Assembly: GCF_014646635.1 (NCBI RefSeq)
Contig: NZ_BMNQ01000016.1
Location: 1 to 53,765, forward strand
Reading direction: 5' to 3'
Length of the DNA: 53,765 nucleotides
From: Lentibacillus kapialis
GTDB taxonomy: Bacteria; Bacillota; Bacilli; Bacillales; Amphibacillaceae
The notes below the pieces were generated by a model. It had not been told where the DNA came from. It ran no database searches and saw only the letters and a program-made list of their open reading frames with translations. The position numbers and the translations under genes are program-made. Shown piece by piece: positions 17,902-26,576 of the stretch (its first letter is position 1; each line of letters starts with the position of its first letter).

Positions 17902-17938
17902 TGAGTATTTTAATACTCACTGAGTTCTTTTAAATTAC
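17902..17938. promoter_or_regulatory. TGAGT-N8-ACTCA activator site plus degenerate second copy
   Basis: TGAGTATTTTAATACTCA (17902-17919) is an inverted repeat with 8-bp arms and has the same TGAGT-N8-ACTCA form as the two sites at 14148-14184. A second half-site TGAGT at 17921 begins a degenerate copy whose centre is again 19 bp away. The palindrome is centred about 87 bp upstream of the predicted start from the -24/-12 promoter, an enhancer-like position, and also lies upstream of the divergent activator gene. Confidence 0.75.
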
Positions 17939-17985
17939 ATATCTGTCACTCCAGGCAATAAGGAATGCGTTAATATTTCAGGCAT

Positions 17986-18015
17986 TTTATATATCATTTA
18001 TGCTATACTTATAAT
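17986..18015 (+). promoter_or_regulatory. Probable sigma-A promoter of the activator gene
   Basis: TATAAT at 18010-18015 has a weak TTTATA 18 nt upstream. It lies about 40 bp before the GTG start of the sigma-54 activator. Confidence 0.45.
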
Positions 18016-18053
18016 AGGAATATTCTTACTTCTTGGATTGAGGGTGTTACAGA

Positions 18054-19415
18054 GTGGATGAATCAATCAACACGGATAAAGTCGAAATTACAGGGGAGAC
18101 ACTGAAAGAGCTGTTGGATTATTTATCCGACGAGATTATTATTTTTAATCACAACAGACAAATTATTTATGCCAATAAGGCTTGTGAAAAGAATTATGGT
18201 TTAACAAGAGAAATGCTGCTGGGCAAGTTCAATCATGACTTATTTCAAAAAAAGCTTTGGACACCATCCATTTACCCGGAGATTGATAAGAGTAAAAAGC
18301 CCATCTCCATTATTCAAACGACAAATACGGGAGCAGAATTGCTTACCTCAGCCATCCCTATTTTAAATGACCAGGATGAGGTTGAATTACTGATTACAAC
18401 GGCAAAAGAGTTACATGACCACAAAACGGTCACGTTAAATACAAACAATAAAACGCCGACACTGGAGGAACATGGAATCATAACACATTCCTCGAAAATG
18501 CAGGATATCATTGCTTTTTGTCAAAAAGTTGCCATCACAAATTCCACTATTTTAATTCAGGGGGAATCCGGTACTGGAAAAGGGGTTCTGGCCAATTATA
18601 TTCATCAAATCAGCAAGCGGAAAAGCATGCCTTATTTAACCATTAATTGTGCAGCTATACCCGAGGAGTTATTAGAGTCCGAACTATTCGGATATACAAA
18701 AGGGGCCTTCACCGGCGCTAATCCTTCAGGAAAAGCCGGCTTACTTGAAATGGGGAATAATGGAACCGTTTTCCTTGATGAAATAGGCGATTTATCACTG
18801 TCTCTGCAAGCAAAATTACTCCAAGTGATGCAAGATAAGGAGTTTATTCCAATTGGAGGAAATGCAAAGAAAAAGGTCAATATTCGTTTCATTGTTGCGA
18901 CCAATCGTAATTTGGAAAAGCTTATTGAGAAAGGACAGTTTAGAGAAGATTTATATTACCGTTTAAATGTAATCGATATCACATTACCACCACTCAGAGA
19001 TAGAAAGGAAGATATTATTCCACTCATCTATCACTTCTTACATAAATTTAACGAAGAATATGAATCAGATAAGCCTATTTCACAGGATGCTCTGGATATA
19101 TTGGAATGGTACTCCTGGCCGGGGAATATACGTCAACTGGCAAACTTAATGGAGAAGCTGGTCATTATAAGTGATACGGTTATTGATCATCATGCACTTC
19201 CCGAGGTATTCCACCAAAAAAAGAATACACCTATTCCGTTAAATCAACCTGACACACTGGATGATGCGGTTGATCAAGCAAAGCAGCATATGATACGCCA
19301 TTCCTTTAAAAAACATAGAAGTTCGAGAAAAGTTGCAGAAGATTTAAAGATAAGCCAAACCACTGCAACAAAGCTTATTCGGGAGTATTGCAACGATTTA
19401 CGCCAAAAACAATAA
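18054..19415 (+). CDS. PAS-domain sigma-54-dependent transcriptional activator
   Basis: A 453-aa enhancer-binding protein. A PAS-like sensor lies at about residues 18-120 (FNHNRQIIYANKACEKNYG). The AAA+ domain has Walker A GESGTGKG (170-177), the sigma-54 contact loop GAFTGA (217-222), Walker B VFLDE (239-243) and the sensor FIVATNRNLEKL. A C-terminal Fis-like helix-turn-helix is at about 425-447 (SRKVAEDLKISQTTATKLI). The GTG start follows GAGGGTG. It is divergent from the acyl-CoA synthetase operon, and palindromes in the shared region and before the flavoprotein gene are its likely targets (inference). The PAS domain suggests a small-molecule signal, perhaps an acyl compound. It is comparable in layout to B. 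subtilis RocR and BkdR, though not clearly an orthologue. Confidence 0.92.
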   Translation: MDESINTDKVEITGETLKELLDYLSDEIIIFNHNRQIIYANKACEKNYGLTREMLLGKFNHDLFQKKLWTPSIYPEIDKSKKPISIIQTTNTGAELLTSAIPILNDQDEVELLITTAKELHDHKTVTLNTNNKTPTLEEHGIITHSSKMQDIIAFCQKVAITNSTILIQGESGTGKGVLANYIHQISKRKSMPYLTINCAAIPEELLESELFGYTKGAFTGANPSGKAGLLEMGNNGTVFLDEIGDLSLSLQAKLLQVMQDKEFIPIGGNAKKKVNIRFIVATNRNLEKLIEKGQFREDLYYRLNVIDITLPPLRDRKEDIIPLIYHFLHKFNEEYESDKPISQDALDILEWYSWPGNIRQLANLMEKLVIISDTVIDHHALPEVFHQKKNTPIPLNQPDTLDDAVDQAKQHMIRHSFKKHRSSRKVAEDLKISQTTATKLIREYCNDLRQKQ

Positions 19416-19417
19416 TG

Positions 19418-19456
19418 TTGGATGAAGCCCAATGTTATTGTTTGGGCTTCATCCAA
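19418..19456. terminator. Bidirectional terminator hairpin between convergent genes
   Basis: A perfect 15-bp stem (TTGGATGAAGCCCAA with its complement) and a 9-nt loop start 2 bp after the activator stop codon and lie 20 bp from the end of the convergent oxidoreductase gene. The T-tracts are poor on the plus side and T-rich on the minus side. Confidence 0.65.
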
Positions 19457-19476
19457 TGAAATGCCTCCGTCTAATG

Positions 19477-20484
19477 TTATTGAGGGATTTTCAAAACAAT
19501 TTTTCCAAAACTTGTTCCTTCATCCATATAATTTAGTGCTTTTGCAGTTTGCTCGAGTGGAAATGATTGATCGACAACCGGTTGAAGCTGATGACTGGTA
19601 TATAAATCAAGTAACCGTGAAAAGTCTTCAGGGCTCCCCATCGTTGTTCCTCTAATGTCCATATTTTTAAAGAACATTCGGGGCAACACCAATTCCGGCA
19701 CCGGGCCGGTAGTTGCTCCAAAACTGACAATGCGTCCACCGGGAGAAATCACCTTAATAAATTGATTGAAACTGGGTCCTCCTACTCCATCAATAATCAG
19801 TTCGAAGCTGCCGACTTGATTGCGAAGTTGTTTGTCCCAGTCTTTTGATCGGTAGTTCACACCGTCAACAGCACCGAGCCGTTTGGCATGTTTAATTTTT
19901 TCCTCACTGCTTGATGTTACATAGACATTTGCACCTGCTGCAACAGCCATTTGCAAAGCAAAAAGTGCTACACCACTGCCAATACCCGGTATAAGTACAT
20001 TTTCTCCCTGTTTCACCTGACCTCTTGTGAATAGGGAACGATACGCCGTAACCCCTGCTAAAGGAAGAGAAGCAGCTTCTTGCCATGCAAGGTGCTGCGG
20101 TTTTTTATAAATGTTTTCGGCCGGGACTGAAACATATTGGGCATAGGTACCATCTACAGGCATACCAAGAATATTAAAGTCTGAACTTGAGTATTCTTCT
20201 TTCCGCCCCCAATTCAAACCCGGATTAATCACCACCTCCATACCAGGTTCAAGTTTATCTGTGTTTGCTCCAAGTTCAACAATCTCTCCCGCTCCATCCG
20301 CACCTAAAATGGATGGAAGTTTCATTTTGGGATAAAGCCCTTTCGTTATAAAAAAATCCCTTCGATTTAAAGCAGCATATTTTAATTTCACAAGTACCTC
20401 ACCACTTTTGGGTTTCGGCCTGTCAACTTCTTCGTAACAAACCTTTTCCGGACCTTCAGCCTCTTTTAGTACAATCGCTTTCAT
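19477..20484 (-). CDS. Zinc-free MDR oxidoreductase (quinone oxidoreductase-like)
   Basis: A medium-chain dehydrogenase/reductase of 335 aa. The GroES-like N-terminal domain shows VKLKYAALNRRDFFI and GADGAGEIVELG. The nucleotide-binding domain shows VLIPGIGSGVALFALQMA and LIIDGVGGPSFNQF. The cysteine and histidine ligands of catalytic zinc are missing (NRRD instead of a CHxD-type motif), and the structural zinc lobe has no cysteines. An NADPH quinone/enone reductase of the YogA type is therefore more likely than an alcohol dehydrogenase. The ATG at 20484 follows AAAGGAG at 11 nt. It is convergent with the activator and seems to be a single-gene unit. The substrate is unknown. Confidence 0.85.
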   Translation of the reverse strand: MKAIVLKEAEGPEKVCYEEVDRPKPKSGEVLVKLKYAALNRRDFFITKGLYPKMKLPSILGADGAGEIVELGANTDKLEPGMEVVINPGLNWGRKEEYSSSDFNILGMPVDGTYAQYVSVPAENIYKKPQHLAWQEAASLPLAGVTAYRSLFTRGQVKQGENVLIPGIGSGVALFALQMAVAAGANVYVTSSSEEKIKHAKRLGAVDGVNYRSKDWDKQLRNQVGSFELIIDGVGGPSFNQFIKVISPGGRIVSFGATTGPVPELVLPRMFFKNMDIRGTTMGSPEDFSRLLDLYTSHQLQPVVDQSFPLEQTAKALNYMDEGTSFGKIVLKIPQ

Positions 20485-20751
20485 TTTTACAACCACTCCT
20501 TTCAATTCGCTCATACGTTATGATGTATAGTCGATATGATCGCATCTTATAGTATAACGCATGAAGAAGTCAGTGAAGTTAATGTGAAACAGGGCCACTG
20601 AACAGCCAATAATGTAAATATAATATGTTTTCTGAAATGATTCAAGATGAAAATACGTTTTACGGGGTTTTATGCTCTTTCATATTTTTTCTCTCCTAGT
20701 TTTCCAGGGCATAGCTTCGATGCAGTTTATCATGTTATCCGAAATACCTTC

Positions 20752-20842
20752 TTAAGAAAAACTCGGCGTTCGCCTCGTCTTATAGGGAATGCTGAAGCTT
20801 TTCTTATAAGGTCATCCATAATTTATACTTTCTGACGTTACA
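20752..20842 (+). repeat. 90-bp hairpin repeat, copy 1
   Basis: It begins TTAAGAAAAACTCGGCGTTCG and ends ATACTTTCTGACGTTACA. The left half folds into a hairpin (CGGCGTTCGCC against GGGAATGCTGAAG) and the right half is a conserved AT-rich tail. It sits in the 494-bp gap between the MDR gene and the alkaline phosphatase gene. That gap otherwise holds AT-rich sequence in which I see no gene and no clear promoter. Confidence 0.8.
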
Positions 20843-20978
20843 AGTAAAAGGAATGCCTACATCTTTTCACCTATATGCTTTCTATTTTCCCCAACGAAAC
20901 TACCATTTAATATATTCCCGCTTTATATTACGATATTAATAGAATTAAAATATTTTAAAATTAGTAAGGAGGAGAATT

Positions 20979-22337
20979 ATGGCTCGAAAAGCATTGTCCG
21001 TTTTTGTCCTATTAATGTTAGTTGTGGGAACTGTGCTGATGGTTACGACTGAAACTTCTCAGGCCGGCAATGGGAAACACAAAGACGGTTATCCGAATAA
21101 TGGCAACGTTAAAAATGTCATCGTCATGATCGGCGACGGGATGGGTCCGGCATTTCCGACGGCATACCGATATATGAATGATGACCCGTCCACACCAAAA
21201 ATGGAAAGAACGGTATTTGATAACCATCTCGTTGGAAGTGCTGTAACTAATCCGGAAGACCCTGAGGAAAATGTAACGGATTCAGCGGCTGCAGCTACCT
21301 CAATGGCGGCCGGTATCAAGACGTATAATGGCGCCATTTCCGTGGACAACAACAGGAAGCCTGTTGAAACAGTATTGGAGGTTGCCAAAGATAACGGGAT
21401 GGCTACTGGACTTGTAGCCACATCACAAATTAATCATGCCACACCTGCCGCATTCGGAACACACAATGAGTCGCGCCATAACTACAATGAGATTGCCGAC
21501 GATTTTTATGATGACATGATAAACGGTGAACACAAGGTAGACGTTATGCTCGGCGGCGGTACGGATTACTTTGACCGTGAGGATCGGGATCTGATCGATG
21601 AATTTGAAAGCGACGGCTACAATTATGTGACTGAAACAGAGGAAATGGTAGAAAACAACAACAATCAGCTTCTTGGCCTGTTTGCCCCGGTCGGATTACC
21701 AAAAGCAATCGATCGTGAAGAAGAAACCCCTTCCCTTAACGACATGACAACGGAAGCATTGGAACAGCTGGACAAAGAAAAAGATGGTTTCTTCCTGATG
21801 GTTGAAGGGAGCCAAATTGACTGGGCAGCGCACGCCAATGATTCTGTCAGCGCCATGAGCGAGATGGAAGATTTCGCAAATGCCTTTAAAAAGGTTATCG
21901 AGTTTGCCAAAAAAGACAAGCATACACAAGTTGTACTCACAGCTGATCACTCAACCGGCGGATTTTCAGTAGGCCGCGATGGCGACTATAACTTTAACCC
22001 CGAAGTTATTGAAGCTGCCAAGCGCACGCCGGAATTTATGGCTCAAGAAATAATTGATGGTGATGATACTGAGGATGTGCTGGAAGAATACGTCCAATTT
22101 AGACTTACAGAAAAAGAGCTTTCATCTATAGAGGAAGCTGCTGAAACGGACGACTTTGATACAGTATACAGTGCTATTTCCGATGTGTTTAACAAACGTG
22201 CCGGTGCAGGATTTACAACCGGCGGGCATACAGGCGTTGATGTCCCAGTGTATGCATATGGACCTCAGAGCGAAGTCTTCTCAGGCTTGATTGATAATAC
22301 GGATATTGCCAACGAAGTCTTTAAGTTTTTGAAATAA
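20979..22337 (+). CDS. phoA: Alkaline phosphatase, exported
   Basis: A 452-aa phosphomonoesterase of the PhoA family. A signal peptide (residues 1-30, with a hydrophobic core from 6 to 22) directs export. The metal-binding Asp53 is in VIVMIGDGMG, and the nucleophile Ser102 is in VTDSAAAATSMAAG. MVEGSQIDWAAHAND, LTADHSTGGFSVG and TTGGHTGVDVPVYAYG supply the zinc and magnesium ligands. The mature protein is very acidic, as in proteins exported by salt-tolerant bacteria. The ribosome site AAGGAGGAG is strong. It would release phosphate outside the cell. Regulation by PhoP is expected from the family, but I could not point to a clear PhoP box. Confidence 0.95.
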   Translation: MARKALSVFVLLMLVVGTVLMVTTETSQAGNGKHKDGYPNNGNVKNVIVMIGDGMGPAFPTAYRYMNDDPSTPKMERTVFDNHLVGSAVTNPEDPEENVTDSAAAATSMAAGIKTYNGAISVDNNRKPVETVLEVAKDNGMATGLVATSQINHATPAAFGTHNESRHNYNEIADDFYDDMINGEHKVDVMLGGGTDYFDREDRDLIDEFESDGYNYVTETEEMVENNNNQLLGLFAPVGLPKAIDREEETPSLNDMTTEALEQLDKEKDGFFLMVEGSQIDWAAHANDSVSAMSEMEDFANAFKKVIEFAKKDKHTQVVLTADHSTGGFSVGRDGDYNFNPEVIEAAKRTPEFMAQEIIDGDDTEDVLEEYVQFRLTEKELSSIEEAAETDDFDTVYSAISDVFNKRAGAGFTTGGHTGVDVPVYAYGPQSEVFSGLIDNTDIANEVFKFLK

Positions 22338-22351
22338 AGACTGTTCACCAA

Positions 22352-22399
22352 ATACAGATAAACAGGCTGCCAATTAGATGACAGCCTGTTTATCTGTAT
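22352..22399. terminator. Bidirectional terminator after phoA and the kinase gene
   Basis: An 18-bp stem (ATACAGATAAACAGGCTG with CAGCCTGTTTATCTGTAT) and a 12-nt loop separate two convergent genes. It lacks a long U-tract but is the only structure in the gap. Confidence 0.7.
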
Positions 22400-22415
22400 A
22401 TGACTTAATAAATGT

Positions 22416-23483
22416 CTACTCAAGCGGCAATTCAAACCAAAATGTATTATAGCATCCTTCAGACATGACGCCGATTCTGCCGCCGTGATTGTCTATGATT
22501 TCTTTAGCGATTGCCAGTCCAAGACCGCTTCCGCCTGTTGTTTTGTTTCGGGAATGATCCAGCCGATAAAAACGTTCAAATATATTGTCAGCTTCTTCTT
22601 CAGGGATAAGTTCACTTTGACCACCTACTGAAACAAAATAAACCGAAGCCTGCACCTCACCCTGAACGTCAATCATTTCGCTGCCGGTGTAATAATAGAT
22701 CGCATTCTCCAGTAAATTGCTGATAACCTGCTGTATTCCCTCCACATGAATAGACAATCGCCGCGCTTCAGCTTGTACAGTAATTGGAATGTCCTCCTGT
22801 GCCCGGCGCCAGCTGAACATATCCGTACACTGTCTAATCAGATCTGACATCTCAGCTTCTGTGTACTGGGCATAATCCCTGGAAGCGAGATAATCCCATT
22901 CTTTCAGCTGCTCCACCTGTTCCATCATCAGCGTCAGCCGTTTGGACTCATTATGCAGTGATGTGTACAGTTCCCGGCTGCCTTCAATGTCACCGTGCTC
23001 CAGCAACTGAAGGTAACCATTCAAATTGGTTAAGGGCGTCCGCAATTCATGGGATAAATCTGAAATCAGCTTTTGTCGGTACTCATCGTTCGCTTTGAGC
23101 TGCTTAACCAGCCCATTAAAATGAGAAGCAAGCTCGCCTATTTCACCTCTTGTTGTCACCTCAATAAATTCCGGATATTCACCTTTTTTCAGCTGTTTGG
23201 CAGATACGATTAAACTTCTGACCGGCTTAATTAATTTTTTTGTCAAGTAAAAATGAAGCAGGCTTCCCCCAACAATCGTTATCACTGAAAAAATCAGCAG
23301 GTAGTTGAACAGAACAGCATTAAACTGACGCTGTTGCGGGCGGTTCAACGTCCCCATAGCATCAACTAGAAAGCAAGCTGTATTATAAATTGCGAGGCCG
23401 CTGAGGACGATAGCTGAAGCAACTACCACAATATTCAACAGCGATAAACGCCACAGGAATCCATTCGGAAACAACGATTGCAT
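22416..23483 (-). CDS. Two-component sensor histidine kinase
   Basis: A 355-aa membrane kinase. Two membrane helices lie at about residues 14-38 and 58-80 with a short external loop of about 20 residues. They are followed by a HAMP linker (81-130), the phosphorylated His145 in SDLSHELRTP, and an HATPase domain with NLLENAIYYYTG (N-box) and GGSGLGLAIAKEI (G-box). The ATG at 23483 is 4 bp after the response-regulator stop. The frame remains open upstream but would lie inside the regulator gene. The small loop suggests it senses a membrane or cell-envelope signal rather than a large extracellular ligand. The partner is the adjacent regulator. Confidence 0.92.
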   Translation of the reverse strand: MQSLFPNGFLWRLSLLNIVVVASAIVLSGLAIYNTACFLVDAMGTLNRPQQRQFNAVLFNYLLIFSVITIVGGSLLHFYLTKKLIKPVRSLIVSAKQLKKGEYPEFIEVTTRGEIGELASHFNGLVKQLKANDEYRQKLISDLSHELRTPLTNLNGYLQLLEHGDIEGSRELYTSLHNESKRLTLMMEQVEQLKEWDYLASRDYAQYTEAEMSDLIRQCTDMFSWRRAQEDIPITVQAEARRLSIHVEGIQQVISNLLENAIYYYTGSEMIDVQGEVQASVYFVSVGGQSELIPEEEADNIFERFYRLDHSRNKTTGGSGLGLAIAKEIIDNHGGRIGVMSEGCYNTFWFELPLE

Positions 23484-23487
23484 CCAT

Positions 23488-24171
23488 TTACGCGCTGACA
23501 AACTTATACCCCATTCCCCGGACTGTCTGGATGCGTTCCGGCCTGGAGGCATCCACCTCAATCTTTTCACGGAGTTTCTTAATATGCGCATCAATCGTCC
23601 TGTCCAGTACCGTATGATCCGCATACGGATAAAGCTGCTCAATCAGTTGTTCACGATTAAACACAATGTTCGGGTTTTGCATAAAATAATAAAGAAGGCT
23701 AAATTCATGTTTGGTTAATTTAATCTGATCATTATAAAGCAGTACTTCACCTTTTCGAGGTTTGATGCAAAGACCACCATGGACGATTTTTTGGCAAAAT
23801 TGCCCTGTACGTCGCAAAACCGCCTCAACATGAGCCATAAGCTCATCCGGATCAAATGGCTTCGTGACATAATCATCAGCGCCAATTCTTAAACCGGTTA
23901 TCTTATCACCCGTCCGGGCTTTTGCGGAAAGCATGATAATCGAAACATCATGACGCTCCTTTTCACGCACCCACTCACAGAATTCTTCCCCGCTCATTTT
24001 TGGAAGCATCAAATCAAGAATGACGAGACACGGATGGTGCTCTAAAAAAACTTCTTTTGCCGTCTCACCATCAGGAGCTTCAATCACATCATAATGATTT
24101 TTCTCCAAATGCAGACGGATCAGCTGCCGTATCATCTGATCGTCTTCCACTACTAAAATTGTCTGCTCCAT
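23488..24171 (-). CDS. OmpR-family response regulator
   Basis: A 227-aa regulator. The receiver domain (1-120) has the acidic pair VVEDDQM, the phospho-acceptor Asp in CLVILDLMLPKMSG, and the lysine in DDYVTKPFDPDEL. The winged-helix DNA-binding domain (about 128-225) ends RPERIQTVRGMGYKF, typical of OmpR/PhoB. The ATG at 24171 has AGGGGTG 6 nt upstream and is preferred to the GTG three codons earlier. It lies 38 bp after the thioredoxin-like gene and directly before its kinase, so redox-protein and signalling genes probably share a transcript. Confidence 0.93.
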   Translation of the reverse strand: MEQTILVVEDDQMIRQLIRLHLEKNHYDVIEAPDGETAKEVFLEHHPCLVILDLMLPKMSGEEFCEWVREKERHDVSIIMLSAKARTGDKITGLRIGADDYVTKPFDPDELMAHVEAVLRRTGQFCQKIVHGGLCIKPRKGEVLLYNDQIKLTKHEFSLLYYFMQNPNIVFNREQLIEQLYPYADHTVLDRTIDAHIKKLREKIEVDASRPERIQTVRGMGYKFVSA

Positions 24172-24209
24172 GAATAACACCCCTATCCCATTTTAAGCCA
24201 GATTAGGGT

Positions 24210-24824
24210 TTATTGCATCTTTTCAAACTCCTGCACCATCATCTCATAATTCATAGCTCCCAAGGCCTTAAACTGAATTCGTCCATCTGAATCAATCATG
24301 AAGGAAGATGGGATTGGCTGTATTTGATACTGATTAGCCACTTCTGTATTTTCATCCATTAATATAGGAAATGTCATGCCGAATTCCTCGGAAAATTCCT
24401 GTACATCACTTCTGCTGCTTTCGGTGCCGGTAAGATTTACCGCTAAAATTTCGATATCTTTATTCTCATAAAACTTCTGAAGATCCGGGACCTCTGCCCT
24501 ACATGGCGGACACCAGGTTGCCCAGAAGTTCACCATGACTCGCTGACCGCGCAATTCGGATAATTTGATTTGTTCACCCCCCATTGTCTTCAGCTGAAAA
24601 TCAGGTGCTATATTGCCTACTTGAAGCCCTACTGAATCCGTTTCAGTATTGTCATCAGATCCACCTGTACTTCCGCCGGATCCTCCCGAACCTTCAGCCG
24701 CATCTTCCTCAACCGTAAACGCATCATCTTGTGCCTGCTGTTTATCCTGTGAATCAAAAGCAAGATCATAAATAGCCCACACAAACATTCCTGTTAACAC
24801 AACAATAATGATTCCTTTTTTCAT
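24210..24824 (-). CDS. Membrane-anchored TlpA/ResA-like thiol-disulfide oxidoreductase
   Basis: A 204-aa extracytoplasmic thioredoxin. An N-terminal membrane anchor covers residues 4-22. A low-complexity Gly/Ser/Asp/Glu linker (about 30-64) follows, then a TlpA-type domain with GNIAPDFQLKTM, the active site WATWCPPC (Cys105 and Cys108) and the cis-proline segment IQPIPSSFMID. The acidic linker fits a salt-adapted host. It should reduce or isomerise thiols outside the membrane, drawing electrons from the CcdA protein encoded 14 bp upstream, as ResA or StoA do in B. subtilis cytochrome c or spore maturation. No lipobox is present. The ribosome site is GGAGGGG. Confidence 0.9.
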   Translation of the reverse strand: MKKGIIIVVLTGMFVWAIYDLAFDSQDKQQAQDDAFTVEEDAAEGSGGSGGSTGGSDDNTETDSVGLQVGNIAPDFQLKTMGGEQIKLSELRGQRVMVNFWATWCPPCRAEVPDLQKFYENKDIEILAVNLTGTESSRSDVQEFSEEFGMTFPILMDENTEVANQYQIQPIPSSFMIDSDGRIQFKALGAMNYEMMVQEFEKMQ

Positions 24825-24838
24825 TTATACCCCTCCTA

Positions 24839-25585
24839 TTAACCGAGATTTGATAACCATGTACCTTCGACAGCTTTCAACAGGAAGTTTGAAAGACGTG
24901 TCATGTGACCTGTAAACAGTAAAACCCCCATTAACATCATAACTGCCCCGCCGACTTTCATGATTTTCTGGCTGTAGCGGACGATCAAACGAGTCGAGCC
25001 GAGGAAAAATGTCAATATAAGAAAAGGAAGCGCAAAGCCAATCACATACATGATGGTATAAAGCGTTCCTTGTGCAGGATTGCTTGCAGCCACCACCAAT
25101 ATAGAGGCAAAAATCGGCCCAATACAGGGTGTCCATCCTGCCGCAAATCCCATACCGACAAAAATCGTTCCGAAGTAACCGGCCGGTTTCCGTGCGAATT
25201 GCATCCGTTTTTCCTTCATAAAGGATGAGATGTTAAGCCAGCCTGCTACGAAGAGCCCCATTATAATGATGAAAATACCGGCAATACGCTGAATGAATAA
25301 ACCTGAATCGCCTGTCAGCATTCCTTGAATCCATTGACCTAAAAAGGAAATACCAACACCAAGACCAATAAATACGGTTGAGACTCCCAGCAGGAAAAAT
25401 ACAGAATGAATCAGCAGTTTACTGCGTATCTTCATGTCTTTATTGTCTTTTAGTTCTTTCACACTCATCCCGGTAATATATGATAGATAGGCCGGGAAAA
25501 TTGGTAATGTACATGGCGATAAAAATGACAGAATGCCGGCCCCCAATGCCAGCCAAACCGTTAAATCTGCAGCTGCCGTCATCAT
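24839..25585 (-). CDS. ccdA: CcdA-type cytochrome c biogenesis / thiol transport protein
   Basis: A six-helix membrane protein of 248 aa in the DsbD-gamma/CcdA family that carries reducing equivalents from cytoplasmic thioredoxin to extracytoplasmic thiol proteins. The redox cysteines lie in the conserved FLSPCTLP (Cys25) and GWTPCIGPIFAS (Cys154). It overlaps the upstream membrane-protein gene by 4 bp and is followed by the TlpA/ResA-like gene, its probable partner. Cytochrome assembly genes (resBC) are not in the window, so the target could be a cytochrome, a cell-wall protein or a spore protein. Confidence 0.93.
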   Translation of the reverse strand: MMTAAADLTVWLALGAGILSFLSPCTLPIFPAYLSYITGMSVKELKDNKDMKIRSKLLIHSVFFLLGVSTVFIGLGVGISFLGQWIQGMLTGDSGLFIQRIAGIFIIIMGLFVAGWLNISSFMKEKRMQFARKPAGYFGTIFVGMGFAAGWTPCIGPIFASILVVAASNPAQGTLYTIMYVIGFALPFLILTFFLGSTRLIVRYSQKIMKVGGAVMMLMGVLLFTGHMTRLSNFLLKAVEGTWLSNLG

Positions 25586-26226
25586 GTCACCTTCCTTTTG
25601 TTATAGATAAGAGCGATCAAACTTATGGTAAAGACAAGAATCAAAAACCATAAGGACATCATATAGCCATAAAGTGTTGTATAGGGCAGGATAAATGTTA
25701 ATATAGTTTGCCCCAGGCTCCAGATAGTGAATATCAATGCCGTCATCGTAAAAGGCCTGATCTGTTCATACCGGATTAAAAACAAGATCAGCAGTATGAA
25801 AAGCAATCCCATATGGCTCCAGGACATTGTATTATCATTCCATACGGCTTCAATAAATTCATACAAAAACGCCGATCCGAGAAATATCGGAACAAGCGCC
25901 GATAATACCGTCCCGACATACATCTGTTTGCGCGTGGCTTTGTACACAATATTTACCAATAATAGCAGGACTGCCATATAAAAAGCATGCGCATCGCTTG
26001 GATAAGCAAGCACTGCCAGCGGGTCTGTCACGAATATATGGATATTCAGCACAATTTTACCCGCCCATATAAACAGGACAAAATTGATGATAAGCGACGT
26101 GCCTTCTTCCAATTGCTGTTTTTTTTCATGCTTTACTGATGGACTGCTTATGTAAAAAAAGATGATGCCCGCTAGAATGCTCACAAAAACAATCGCAGCC
26201 TCTTCAAATACCCAACCTGATGTCAT
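25582..26226 (-). CDS. Polytopic membrane protein of unknown function
   Basis: I do not recognise the family. The 214-aa protein has about seven predicted membrane helices, for example AAIVFVSILAGIIFFYI, LIINFVLFIWAGKIVLNI, FYMAVLLLLVNIVY and LWFLILVFTISLIALIY, with a basic C-terminus (YNKRKVT). The ATG at 26226 follows GGAGG at 7 nt, so the open frame upstream is not used. It is the first gene of a tight cluster with ccdA (4-bp overlap), the thioredoxin-like gene and a two-component system, and may function with the thiol pathway (inference from position only). Confidence 0.8.
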   Translation of the reverse strand: MTSGWVFEEAAIVFVSILAGIIFFYISSPSVKHEKKQQLEEGTSLIINFVLFIWAGKIVLNIHIFVTDPLAVLAYPSDAHAFYMAVLLLLVNIVYKATRKQMYVGTVLSALVPIFLGSAFLYEFIEAVWNDNTMSWSHMGLLFILLILFLIRYEQIRPFTMTALIFTIWSLGQTILTFILPYTTLYGYMMSLWFLILVFTISLIALIYNKRKVT

Positions 26227-26330
26227 GATATATCCTCCGTTCATTTCGCACCCATTATAAAACATTTATGTGAAAATTTAATGAAAAGAACCCGACTTTT
26301 TTATAGTGTTGGAAAATATCAATTTTGGAA

Positions 26331-26384
26331 ACCTTACAGCTTCTACGCTCGCTATAAGACGGGTCGAGTGCCAATTTTTTCTAA
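26331..26384 (-). repeat. Degenerate copy of the 90-bp hairpin repeat
   Basis: Read on the minus strand it begins TTAGAAAAAATTGGCACTCG and continues to the TATAGCGAG half of the hairpin, then diverges. It lies immediately beside a copy of the MITE-like element. Confidence 0.5.
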
Positions 26385-26425
26385 AAGAATGATAATACAA
26401 ATCGAAAACACTCTACTATAAGTGC

Positions 26426-26576
26426 GTGTTCAAAAAGGAGGATAAAAAGGACCAAGAAGTTCGAGGCGGCGCAGTTTCGAGCAGCGGAATGTATGCTTTT
26501 AAATACATGAGCAGCGGAGAAACAAGCCAACGAAGAAATTCGAAGTGTCATTTTTACCGGACTATTTGAACAACCT
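26426..26576 (+). mobile_element. MITE-like element, internally deleted copy
   Basis: About 150 bp bounded by GTTCAAAAAGGAGGAT and TTTGAACAAC, which are imperfect inverted ends. Nearly identical sequence is found in opposite orientation at 33309-33520, where about 60 bp more are present in the middle. The breakpoint lies between ATGAGC and AGCGGAGAAAC, a short direct repeat in the longer copy. No transposase reading frame is present, so any movement would need a transposase supplied elsewhere. Confidence 0.6.
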
